From positions 1 through 39,420 of the forward strand of contig JAISBV010000055.1 of assembly GCA_031266025.1 (NCBI GenBank): a stretch of 39,420 nucleotides of DNA, read 5' to 3'. The notes below the pieces were generated by a model that saw only the letters and a list, made by a program, of their open reading frames with translations, searched no databases and was not told the origin of the DNA. This document shows, piece after piece, positions 8,452-15,786 of this stretch. The translations under genes were made by a program, and so were the position numbers. The stretch comes from Eubacteriales Family XIII. Incertae Sedis bacterium (lineage in GTDB: Bacteria > Bacillota > Clostridia > Peptostreptococcales > Anaerovoracaceae). Within the stretch, counting starts at the first letter, position 1. Each line of letters opens with the position of its first letter.

Positions 8452-10111
8452 TTTGATTCCTTTCCGGCAGGCCGGGCTTCTCCGCGTCCGCGAAGCCCCT
8501 CGCCAAATCCAGTATCTCTTTGTTTATTCCCAATATTTCGGCTATTCTGAGCGCGTCCTTGGGTGTTTCTTGCTCCCGCGACACCTGATCGAGCCTGTAA
8601 TCCATCAGCGCCGCGATCGCTTTGAGACGCTCGTCCGATCCGGCGCCGGTAAGGGCGGACGCCAATTCCCCCAAGTCGGCGCCCGAAAGTCCGCGAACTT
8701 GATAATTCACGATATCCGCGCCGCCTGCGACGTGATCGAAATGCGTTGTGATCAATGTTATATAAGGCTTGTCCGACAGATACGCGATCAGGCCCTTTGT
8801 CAGGGCGCGCCCCTCCGAAGGGTTTGTGGCGCTCGCGATCTCATCTATAAGCAGCAATGCTCTTTCGTGGCTTTCGGACAGCATGGCGTTCAGACCGTCC
8901 ATCTCGCCGCCGAAGCTTGAGAGACCTTTGTCCGAGTCTTGTCCGTCGCCTATCAGTATCCCGACGTATGACGAAAGACCGAGCGTCGCCGACGCGCATG
9001 GAACGAACATGCCGTGTCCCGCCATGGCCGCGACGAGACCCGCCAGTTTCATCAGGACGGTCTTGCCTCCCATATTCGCGCCCGTAACGCAGGAAACGCC
9101 CTCCGCGAGCTCTATGCTGACAGGTTGGTACGAAATTCCCCTCTCGCGGAGCGCGCGTTCCGTCGGCAAATGACGGCCTTCTTCTATGCGCAGTGCGTGA
9201 GCTTGGGAAATGGCGGGCCTGACGCAAACGTTTTCGAGCGCGTGCGTCGCCTTCGCCATCAGGAAATCCAGTCTGCCTATGCGCTCGCAATTTTCCAAAA
9301 TTCGCTCGATTTCGGCCGCAACGGCGTCCGTCAAACGTTTTCTTACGTTTTCTTCCTCTGCTTCTGCCTCGGACGACAGTGCGTCCGTCTCCGCCGTGAG
9401 CGCGCGTTCTTTTTCGCTTGTCGCGAGTACAAAGCGAACGGAGAAGATATCTTCTTCGGCCGCGCGCAGGTACGGCGCGCTTTTTGCGGCTTCCATAGCC
9501 GCTTCGTCGCTCCGCGCTATATTCGCCTCGTATTTCGGCGTCAGCGCTATGCCCGAGTTCGCGAGCGTTTCACCGGCCAAGCGCTTCCGCTCGGCCCCTA
9601 TCGAACGCTCCTTTTCCTTTTTTCGCTTGCGCAGCTCGGCAAGCCGTTCCGAAAATATATCGTATATATAGAATACAGGTATCCTGCCGCCGTCGGGATC
9701 GAGCGCGCTCAAAAGTCCGCTCACATCCAAAGGCACGAATCTCGCGGGCATATCTTGGCCTATACTCTCGCATATCCCTTTCAGCGTTTCCATGCGCAGC
9801 AGCAAGGCCTTGACCTCGAAGAGCTCCACCGCGGAAAGCGTTTCTGCGGCGGAGCGCATAACGGAATGAGAAATATCCTTTATCTCCCTAAATTCCTCCG
9901 CGATGCGCGCCGCGTCGGACTCGTGCGAAACGAGCACATCGCAAAGCCTTTGAAGATTGTCAAATTCGGATTCCAAAACCGTCTCTTCACCCGGCAAAAA
10001 GGCGCGTATATCGAAAACGCGTTTCTTTCCGAACGGCGTCAGAGGTCTGAGCTTCGACAGCACATCCGTAAACCCTATTTCTCTCTTGGTTCGCTCGCTC
10101 GCAATTCCCAT
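8432..10111 (-). CDS. kamC: KamC, MutS-type ATPase of the lysine aminomutase operon
   Basis: This 559-residue protein has a MutS/MutS2-type core and ATPase domain. It has a helical lever region rich in Glu/Lys/Ala (about residues 90-310), a Walker A 'GANMGGKTVLMK' (about 350), a Walker B 'ALLLIDEIASATNP' and the H-loop 'ITTHFDH'. It lacks the N-terminal mismatch-recognition domain of MutS and the C-terminal Smr nuclease of MutS2. MutS-like genes sit in the same place in other lysine and ornithine aminomutase operons. I recall KamB/KamC being described as a reactivating factor that exchanges damaged cobalamin in lysine 5,6-aminomutase, so an enzyme-repair role is more likely than DNA repair. 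It starts one base after kamB ends. Confidence 0.85.
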   Translation of the reverse strand: MGIASERTKREIGFTDVLSKLRPLTPFGKKRVFDIRAFLPGEETVLESEFDNLQRLCDVLVSHESDAARIAEEFREIKDISHSVMRSAAETLSAVELFEVKALLLRMETLKGICESIGQDMPARFVPLDVSGLLSALDPDGGRIPVFYIYDIFSERLAELRKRKKEKERSIGAERKRLAGETLANSGIALTPKYEANIARSDEAAMEAAKSAPYLRAAEEDIFSVRFVLATSEKERALTAETDALSSEAEAEEENVRKRLTDAVAAEIERILENCERIGRLDFLMAKATHALENVCVRPAISQAHALRIEEGRHLPTERALRERGISYQPVSIELAEGVSCVTGANMGGKTVLMKLAGLVAAMAGHGMFVPCASATLGLSSYVGILIGDGQDSDKGLSSFGGEMDGLNAMLSESHERALLLIDEIASATNPSEGRALTKGLIAYLSDKPYITLITTHFDHVAGGADIVNYQVRGLSGADLGELASALTGAGSDERLKAIAALMDYRLDQVSREQETPKDALRIAEILGINKEILDLARGFADAEKPGLPERNQNEQTES

Positions 10112-10112
10112 T

Positions 10113-11132
10113 TCAATATCCTGATTTCACATTCGTAACAGGTATGTTCCCGACCGCGGCGCCGACAGCTTTGATAAGCTCCGCGCTGTCGAAGCTGAAA
10201 CCCGCAGGCGAATAAGGATTGACGGTAACGGCGACGATGTTTATTCCGGACAGGACGAATACCCTGAGCCCCGAGGCGCGGAGTTTACGCCAAGAGAGTC
10301 TGTCTATAAATATCTTCGTCGGATCCGTCACAACGAAAGCCGCCTTTTCCCGAAGTTTCGCCGGAACACCTTCCGCCAAGCTTTTCGTGAGCGCGCCCGG
10401 CATATATATATATCGGCAATCCTCGCCGATTTCATCGCCTATAAGTCTTCCCGCGCCGAGCCCCGTTTTCAGATCCAAAATTCTGTTCTCGCCGCCGACG
10501 AACAGGATGTTCTTTTCCTCCGCGTGTTTTGTTATCTCGGCCAAGGCTGTCCCGTCGCGCAGCTCGGGCAGACTGTATATCTCAACCGCGTGTGCCGTTT
10601 CCGCCGCCACCTCCGACATTCGGCCGGACAGCGCCGCCCCCGTAGCCAAAATCACGGCGTCGGACGCGTGCGGCGCGGCCACTGAACGCCGATCCACAGC
10701 GCCGTCTATCAGAATCATATCCGCGCCCAGCGCCAACATGTCCGCGCATACGCCCGTCTGCCCTGCCGTTGATACGGGCCCCGCCACTTGCACATAGCCG
10801 GCTTCGACCACGCCGCAGATCATGACCCGGCCCAAGGCCGTGCGGTAATCCGTCATGCGCAGTATCTCAAGCCCCGCGTCCGCAAGCGCGTACAGCTCCG
10901 TCGGGATCGTCGTCACGGCGCCCTCAGGCAAGAATATCCGGGGCTTCGCCGTTCCGGTTACAATGTCAATGGTTTCCCCGTCACGTCCCGTCGACGTGAT
11001 GCCGAGACGTATGCCTTCGCCCGGCGCTTCCGCGATCATGGCGTCGAGCGTGGTGGTTTTGCCCGTATTCTTTGCCAGTCCAACGACGGAAATGACTCTG
11101 TATTTGTTCGCTGTTTCGCGCAGAAGTCCCAT
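10113..11132 (-). CDS. kamB: KamB, P-loop partner of the lysine aminomutase operon
   Basis: The start is placed at 11132 (MGLLRETAN), with GAAGGGA upstream and 10 bases after kamA. A longer open frame to 11282 would overlap kamA and has an Arg-rich, unrelated N-terminus. The 339-residue protein opens with a P-loop 'GLAKNTGKTTT' (about residues 18-28), followed by a segment with 'DMILIDGAVDRRS' that resembles a Walker B, so it probably binds nucleotide. Homologues are found only beside lysine aminomutase genes. With KamC it is thought to reactivate the B12 enzyme. The biochemical step is not evident from sequence alone. Confidence 0.8.
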   Translation of the reverse strand: MGLLRETANKYRVISVVGLAKNTGKTTTLDAMIAEAPGEGIRLGITSTGRDGETIDIVTGTAKPRIFLPEGAVTTIPTELYALADAGLEILRMTDYRTALGRVMICGVVEAGYVQVAGPVSTAGQTGVCADMLALGADMILIDGAVDRRSVAAPHASDAVILATGAALSGRMSEVAAETAHAVEIYSLPELRDGTALAEITKHAEEKNILFVGGENRILDLKTGLGAGRLIGDEIGEDCRYIYMPGALTKSLAEGVPAKLREKAAFVVTDPTKIFIDRLSWRKLRASGLRVFVLSGINIVAVTVNPYSPAGFSFDSAELIKAVGAAVGNIPVTNVKSGY

Positions 11133-11142
11133 GCGTTCCCTT

Positions 11143-12405
11143 CTATTTGGAATTTCTCCTGTGTCTGGCGAGATTCGACGGCTCGATCGAAAGAGCCTTG
11201 CCAACCGACAGCGCCGCGACGCCCTCGAATTTGTATTCCTTCTTGCCCGTGCAGTAATCGCAGGTGCAAGAGACATCCTCATTGTGCATAGGCTCGGCGT
11301 AGGAAGTTATGACGCCCTCGTAATTCCTGAGTATGACGCGTTCCGTTGTGGACGATATCAGATAGTCCGGCATGACGGGCGTCTTGCCGCCGCCGCCCGG
11401 CGCGTCAACGACGAAGGTCGGAACCGCGAAGCCCGAGGTATGCCCGCGCAGCGCCTCTATGATCTCAATGCCCGTCGCCACCTTTGTCCTGAAATGTTCG
11501 ATGCCCACGGACAGGTCGCACTGGTAGATATAGTAGGGGCGCACCCTGTTTTTGACCAATGTATGCACGAGCTCGCGCATGATGTGCGGACAGTCGTTCA
11601 GACCCCTGAGCAGCACGCTCTGGTTTCCGAGAGGTATGCCCGCGTCGGCCAATTTTGCGACTGCGGCCCGCGCGTCTTTCGTCATCTCCTTAGGATGGTT
11701 GAAATGCGTGTTCAGCCACACGGGATGATATTTTTTCAGCATATTGACCAAATCGTCGGTGATGCGCATGGGCATTACGACCGGCGTTCTCGATCCGAGC
11801 CTGACGATCTCCACATGCGGTATCTTGCGCAGCTCCGAAATAATGTACTCGAGCACGTCGTCCGCCACGCAGAGACAGTCGCCTCCCGAAAGCAATACGT
11901 CCCTGACCTGCGGCGTGTTGCGTATATAGCTTATGCACTTTTCTATATCCTGCATATCGCGGCTGCTGTCGAATTCTCCGGCCAATCTGCGGCGCGTGCA
12001 GTGTCTGCAATACATGGAGCATTGATCCGTGATCAGGAAAAGCACGCGATCCGGATACCTGTGAGTAAGGCCGGGCGCCGGTGAATCCTCGTCCTCATGC
12101 AGAGGATCCTCCATATCGTTCGCGCCTTTGTGCGTTTCGGCCAAAACCGGTACGGCCTGCATCCTGACGGGACAGCGCGGATCGTCCTTATCCATGAGCG
12201 ACGCGTAATACGGCGTTATGCCCACGCGGAAACAATCCACAACCTTCTTTATATCTTCTTCCTCCTTGGCTGTAAGATTCACAACCTGTTTAATTTCATC
12301 GACATTCGTCAGCCTGTTTCTGATCTGCCAACGCCAGTCGTTCCAGTCGTTTTCACTTACGTCCTTCCAAAGTGAAATGTTTTTCCAATCTCTGATCCCT
12401 TCCAT
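11143..12405 (-). CDS. kamA: KamA, lysine 2,3-aminomutase
   Basis: This radical-SAM and PLP enzyme converts L-lysine to L-beta-lysine, the first step of lysine fermentation. The 420-residue protein has the [4Fe-4S] motif CxxxCxxC (C129, C133, C136 in 'TDQCSMYCRHCTRRRLAG'), the PLP-lysine K341 in 'DAPGGGGKTPV', and the substrate-binding aspartates expected at D297 ('YQCDLS') and D334. The C-terminal zinc-type cysteines 'CTCDYCTG' are present, as in the clostridial enzyme and unlike EpmB. A near-perfect AGAGGAGG ribosome binding site precedes the ATG. It lies 33 bases after kdd in the same operon. Confidence 0.96.
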   Translation of the reverse strand: MEGIRDWKNISLWKDVSENDWNDWRWQIRNRLTNVDEIKQVVNLTAKEEEDIKKVVDCFRVGITPYYASLMDKDDPRCPVRMQAVPVLAETHKGANDMEDPLHEDEDSPAPGLTHRYPDRVLFLITDQCSMYCRHCTRRRLAGEFDSSRDMQDIEKCISYIRNTPQVRDVLLSGGDCLCVADDVLEYIISELRKIPHVEIVRLGSRTPVVMPMRITDDLVNMLKKYHPVWLNTHFNHPKEMTKDARAAVAKLADAGIPLGNQSVLLRGLNDCPHIMRELVHTLVKNRVRPYYIYQCDLSVGIEHFRTKVATGIEIIEALRGHTSGFAVPTFVVDAPGGGGKTPVMPDYLISSTTERVILRNYEGVITSYAEPMHNEDVSCTCDYCTGKKEYKFEGVAALSVGKALSIEPSNLARHRRNSK

Positions 12406-12438
12406 TACGGAACCTCCTCTTTTTTTTATGCAAACGAC

Positions 12439-13470
12439 TCAAGCGTACATCTCTTCGAACAGCTTGCGCAAGCCTTTATTTTCACGCAAAACCTCAAGCG
12501 CTATCTCCGCGTGATCCTTGCAGTATCCGTTGCCTATGATCATATCCACATCCTTGCCCACGCCTTCCGCGCCGAGCGCGGCTTTTGTGAAACCCGTCGC
12601 CATCGAGAAGAAGTAAACGGTTCCGCGGTCGCGGCACGCGAGTATGGAGCTCATTTCGGTATTTTCGATATTAACGCAATTTATGACGACGTCCGCCAAC
12701 TTCCCGTCCGTCAATTCCGAAATCTTATTGTACAGACCGACGGCGTCTGTGGCGTCAAACGCGAAATACTCGTCGGCGAGCCCCAATTTCCGGGCTCTTT
12801 CCGTCGATTTCTCACTGCCGCCTACGCAGATAACCTTGCCGTTCACGCCGGCGCGTTTCTTGGCTTCGTGCAGGCACAGGAGTCCTGACTTGCCGCCGCC
12901 CCCTATGATAACGACGGTATCGCCCGATTTTACGAGTCTGGCGGTCTGCGCCGGCGCTCCGGCCACGTCGAGGGCCGACAGAGCCAGCGTTTCGGGCATA
13001 TCTTTGGGCAAAACCGCGTATATACCGCTTTGGAACAGTATGGCGCTGCCCTTTATATCGACCTGATCAATGTCCGGTCTAACATCCAATATCTCGTCTA
13101 TGACGAGCGGCGTAAGCGAAAGGGAAACGAGGGTAGCCAATTTGTCGCCTGTCTTCAGCGTTCCCTTGTAGGCGGGGCCTATTTCTTTGACGGTTCCGAT
13201 AAGCATTCCGCCGGATCCGGTCACGGGATTTTTATGTTTGCCCGCCTTCGCGACAATGCCCATTATGATTTTTTTAATTTCTCCGACGTCGCCGTTCGCC
13301 TGTTTCTCTATCTGCGTGAAGCTGGCGGAATCTATATTCAACGTCTGTACGTTTATAAGCACCTCATTGTCGTAAATCTCCATGTTGTTGTCAATAATGT
13401 CAGCCGGCTGCGGCAATACGCCTTTAGGGGAAATAACCCTGTGTGTTCCGAACGGACAACCCTTTTTCAT
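12439..13470 (-). CDS. kdd: Kdd, L-erythro-3,5-diaminohexanoate dehydrogenase
   Basis: This NAD(P)-dependent enzyme deaminates 3,5-diaminohexanoate, the product of KamDE, to 5-amino-3-oxohexanoate. The 343-residue protein has the family N-terminus 'KKGCPFGTHRVISPKGVLPQ' and a medium-chain-dehydrogenase-like Rossmann core with 'VVIIGGGGKSGLLCLHEAKK' (about residues 188-207). The family lacks the zinc-binding pattern of alcohol dehydrogenases. A strong AGGAGGAA ribosome binding site precedes the ATG. It is the first gene of the minus-strand operon. The next enzyme of the pathway, Kce, which cleaves its product with acetyl-CoA, is not encoded anywhere in the window. Confidence 0.93.
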   Translation of the reverse strand: MKKGCPFGTHRVISPKGVLPQPADIIDNNMEIYDNEVLINVQTLNIDSASFTQIEKQANGDVGEIKKIIMGIVAKAGKHKNPVTGSGGMLIGTVKEIGPAYKGTLKTGDKLATLVSLSLTPLVIDEILDVRPDIDQVDIKGSAILFQSGIYAVLPKDMPETLALSALDVAGAPAQTARLVKSGDTVVIIGGGGKSGLLCLHEAKKRAGVNGKVICVGGSEKSTERARKLGLADEYFAFDATDAVGLYNKISELTDGKLADVVINCVNIENTEMSSILACRDRGTVYFFSMATGFTKAALGAEGVGKDVDMIIGNGYCKDHAEIALEVLRENKGLRKLFEEMYA

Positions 13471-13582
13471 CTCAAAATTCCTCCTGTTTCAATCAGTAAC
13501 ATCAATGTAACGCGTTCCCGCGACATGAAATTGCGGGATACGGCAACGAAAAAATGAAAGATACTTTCCGCATTTCGTATGG

Positions 13583-13588
13583 TATAAT
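13583..13588 (+). promoter_or_regulatory. Candidate -10 element for the kal leader; part of the 461-bp kdd-kal intergenic region
   Basis: A perfect TATAAT occurs in 'GTATGGTATAATGATAG' on the plus strand, but the -35 position (GATACT) is poor. If used, it would give a leader of about 340 bases before kal. The rest of the 461-bp intergenic region holds the inverted repeats listed next and no convincing gene. No clear promoter for kdd was found on the other strand. Confidence 0.35.
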
Positions 13589-13680
13589 GATAGTGCAAAA
13601 TATATGCCGGTGTGTCCGCCGTCTTGATTTTTGCGATTTGCGCGTATTGCCGTCCTGCGCGCGGGGTTTTATCAAAGCAT

Positions 13681-13740
13681 ACAGTGTCGATATCGGTTCG
13701 GTGAATGAATCACGAACCGAAATCGGTTCAAATTTACTGT
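13681..13740. promoter_or_regulatory. Cluster of TCGGTTC half-sites, probable operator
   Basis: Three copies of TCGGTTC/GAACCGA occur in 37 bases: 13693-13699 (+), 13714-13720 (-) and 13723-13729 (+). The last two form the palindrome GAACCGA-AA-TCGGTTC. The first and second form a wider inverted repeat, and ACAGT/ACTGT flank the whole block. This geometry fits a dimeric regulator of the divergent kdd and kal transcription units, or a folded leader RNA. Confidence 0.5.
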
Positions 13741-13802
13741 GCCGCAGGATAAGTATGCGGGTTGATAAATGGGAAAATTCAGCTATAGAGGAAGAAAAGC
13801 AG

Positions 13803-13847
13803 GGATACAGAACCCGTAAGACGCGCGCGCGGCGCGTGTACGTATCC
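13803..13847 (+). ncRNA. Two-tier hairpin in the kal leader
   Basis: GGATAC (13803-13808) pairs with GTATCC (13842-13847), and inside it ACGCGC (13821-13826) pairs with GCGCGT (13832-13837). The structure lies about 85 bases before the kal start, between the operator-like repeats and the ribosome binding site. Its role is unknown. Confidence 0.4.
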
Positions 13848-13931
13848 GGCACATATTTTGCAAAAACAATCACCGGCAGCGTCGATTTTGGCGCCGCCGT
13901 TCAGAAAAAAAGAGGGGAGAATGCATATATT

Positions 13932-14321
13932 ATGGAAAAAATCACTGCTTCTGTGCGGCTGAGGATGTCGCACAAGGATGCCCATTACGGCGGCAGTTTG
14001 GTGGACGGCGCGCACGCCGTTCACTTGTTCGGAGACATAGCCACAGAGCTTTTGATAAAACTTGACGGTGATGAAGGCTTATTTTTGCGCTATGATGAGG
14101 TGGAGTTCTTGGCGCCCATATACGCGGGCGATTATATTGAGGCTTTCGGCGAGATCACGCATATCGGCAAGACGTCGAGGAAGATGGAATTTGCGGCCCA
14201 AAAGGTGATAGCGGCAAGACCGGATATAAGCCCGTCGGCTGCTGATTTTTTGGACGACCCCATAGTTGTCTGCCGCGCGAAAGGCGTGTGCGTGACGCCC
14301 AAGGAGAGCAAAAGGAAATAG
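13932..14321 (+). CDS. kal: Kal, 3-aminobutyryl-CoA ammonia-lyase
   Basis: Kal removes ammonia from L-3-aminobutyryl-CoA to give crotonyl-CoA late in lysine fermentation. The 129-residue protein is a single hotdog-fold domain of the usual Kal length, with '[17 protein letters not shown]' near the N-terminus and '[13 protein letters not shown]' in the middle. The start at 13932 (MEKITASV) follows GGGGAGA with an 11-base gap. The frame is open upstream to 13554, but that 126-residue extension looks like translated leader and has no family similarity. Kal is normally beside kce in the same operon; here it stands alone on the opposite strand, divergent from kdd. Confidence 0.9.
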   Translation: MEKITASVRLRMSHKDAHYGGSLVDGAHAVHLFGDIATELLIKLDGDEGLFLRYDEVEFLAPIYAGDYIEAFGEITHIGKTSRKMEFAAQKVIAARPDISPSAADFLDDPIVVCRAKGVCVTPKESKRK

Positions 14322-14384
14322 TTACAGTTCAGAGGTTGTCTACGTACTATATGTTTTAGGGCATTTGGGTTGTTAAAATCCAAA

Positions 14385-14466
14385 AGTACGGTCATTCCAC
14401 CGGTTGCCTTGGGCCGGTGGAATCCAAAAATATTATATGGATTCCGGGATAAACCCGGAATGACGG
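14385..14466 (+). repeat. Dispersed double-hairpin repeat, copy 1
   Basis: This is an element of about 80 bp built from two hairpins: GTCATTCCACCGG...CCGGTGGAATCC, then GGATTCCGGG...CCCGGAATGAC. The whole unit also starts with GTCATTCC and ends with GGAATGAC. A second copy lies on the other strand at 31176-31259, about 85% identical with a short loop-length difference. It sits between kal and the racemase promoter and resembles REP- or MITE-like intergenic repeats. Confidence 0.85.
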
Positions 14467-14542
14467 AAAAAGTATCAGGCCCGGCATACCTGTGAACTGT
14501 AACAGGAAATAAGCGTTATAAGCGGTAATGTCCTATATATTA

Positions 14543-14571
14543 TTGACAGTTACCGAAAATCGGAGTATTAT
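14543..14571 (+). promoter_or_regulatory. Promoter of the racemase-symporter unit
   Basis: TTGACA (14543-14548), a 17-base spacer and TATTAT (14566-14571) form a near-consensus promoter. The expected start point near 14578 leaves only about 11 bases before the ATG at 14589. The spacer contains CCGA-AAA-TCGG (14552-14562), which resembles the GAACCGA-AA-TCGGTTC palindrome before kal and may be an operator. Confidence 0.75.
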
Positions 14572-14588
14572 TACTTGAAAGACAAACT

Positions 14589-15686
14589 ATGCCAATAAAC
14601 AGAGAGCCGTATCCCAAGTTAACGGCGGACTTAAAGAAGCTCCGCGACAATATCGACCGGATAAAATCGCGCTGCGCCGAGCGCGGCGTGGCTTTAACGG
14701 GCGTAATTAAGGGTTTTACGGGTATCCCCGCCTGTGTAAAGGTCTTCGAGGACGCCGGCTGCCAATATATCGGAACCTCGCGTTTGGAACAGATTCGCGG
14801 CGCGATCGAATACGGCGTCAAGGGGCCGTTCATGCTGATCCGCGTACCCATGCTCAGCGAAGCCTATGAAGCTGTGCGTCTCGCGGATATAAGCTTAAAC
14901 AGCGAGCCGGCCGTGCTGCGAGCCCTGAACGGGGCTGCGGGCAAGCTTGGGAAGACGCATAAGGTCATACTGATGGCCGATCTCGGGGATCTGCGCGAGG
15001 GTTTTTGGAGCAAGGGTGAACTGCTTGCGGCGGCCCGCTTGGTAGAGCGCGAGCTCGGCAACCTGTACTTGGCCGGCGTGGGAACCAATTTGGGCTGTTA
15101 CGGTTCGATCTTTCCTACGGCGGATAAGCTGAACGAACTTGTGGATTGCGCCGAAATGATAGAGGCGGGAATAGGGCGGCGGCTTGACATACTGTCCGGA
15201 GGGGCGAGCACGTCGCTGCCGAGGATATTTGACGGCGATATGCCCGAGAGAATCAATCAGCTGCGCGTCGGCGAGGCCGTCGTCAACGCGAGGGATCTGC
15301 AGGAACTGTTCGGTTATGACATGAGCTTTATGCACAGGGACGTCTTCGTGCTGCACGCGGAGGTTGTTGAGGTGAAGGACAAGCCGACCTATCCGGACGG
15401 CGAAATCATGTTCGACGCCTTCGGCATGAAACGCGAATACGTAGACAGGGGCGTGCGCCGAAGGGCTTTGTTGGCGCTCGGACGGGCGGATTACGCGTTT
15501 CATGACATGATTTTCCCTATGGATGAGGGCGTGGAGGTGCTCGGAGCGTCGAGCGATCACACCATAGTCGATATAGAGGACGCGCGGCGGGAATTCAAGG
15601 TCGGCGACATCATGAAATTCACGCTTTGCTACGCGAGCGCTGTATTTGCGACTAATTCGCCCAATATTAAATTAAGCGTCATTTAA
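14589..15686 (+). CDS. Amino-acid racemase of the ornithine racemase (Orr) / YhfX type
   Basis: This PLP-dependent fold-III enzyme has the alanine-racemase N-terminal barrel. The 365-residue protein has the cofactor lysine K41 in 'LTGVIKGFTG', a conserved 'MADLGDLREGFW' strand, and the phosphate-binding region 'DILSGGASTSLP' typical of the ornithine racemase group. It is longer than YggS-type PLP proteins and lacks the usual Alr C-terminal sequence. Its position next to kal and opposite the kam operon suggests lysine racemisation, which would supply D-lysine directly to KamDE. Ornithine or alanine as substrate cannot be excluded. The ribosome binding site is weak and the predicted leader is very short. 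The symporter gene follows after 100 bases. Confidence 0.75.
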   Translation: MPINREPYPKLTADLKKLRDNIDRIKSRCAERGVALTGVIKGFTGIPACVKVFEDAGCQYIGTSRLEQIRGAIEYGVKGPFMLIRVPMLSEAYEAVRLADISLNSEPAVLRALNGAAGKLGKTHKVILMADLGDLREGFWSKGELLAAARLVERELGNLYLAGVGTNLGCYGSIFPTADKLNELVDCAEMIEAGIGRRLDILSGGASTSLPRIFDGDMPERINQLRVGEAVVNARDLQELFGYDMSFMHRDVFVLHAEVVEVKDKPTYPDGEIMFDAFGMKREYVDRGVRRRALLALGRADYAFHDMIFPMDEGVEVLGASSDHTIVDIEDARREFKVGDIMKFTLCYASAVFATNSPNIKLSVI

Positions 15687-15704
15687 TTAATTGTTGATCA
15701 GTTC

Positions 15705-15729
15705 GTTCAATTTTCGTCTGAAATTGAAC
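15705..15729 (+). terminator. AT-rich hairpin between racemase and symporter genes
   Basis: GTTCAATTT pairs perfectly with AAATTGAAC across a 7-base loop, 19 bases after the racemase stop. It has no GC core or U-run, so it may only attenuate read-through or protect the mRNA end. A 14-bp palindrome, ATATAGTACTATAT (15737-15750), follows at once and could be an operator for the symporter. Confidence 0.4.
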
Positions 15730-15786
15730 TTGAAATATATAGTACTATATCAAATGTTGAGAACAGTTGAGGGAGGTGATACTTAA

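Noticed and set aside
9014-10138. Plus-strand open frame of 374 codons opposite kamC
   Set aside because: Arg-rich shadow of the MutS-like gene, which has intact Walker motifs.
13554-13931. N-terminal extension of kal by 126 codons
   Set aside because: No similarity to Kal, no ribosome binding site at 13554, and it covers hairpins and operator-like repeats; the start at 13932 gives the normal family length.
13594-13931. Lysine riboswitch before kal
   Set aside because: The conserved L-box core elements were not found in the leader.
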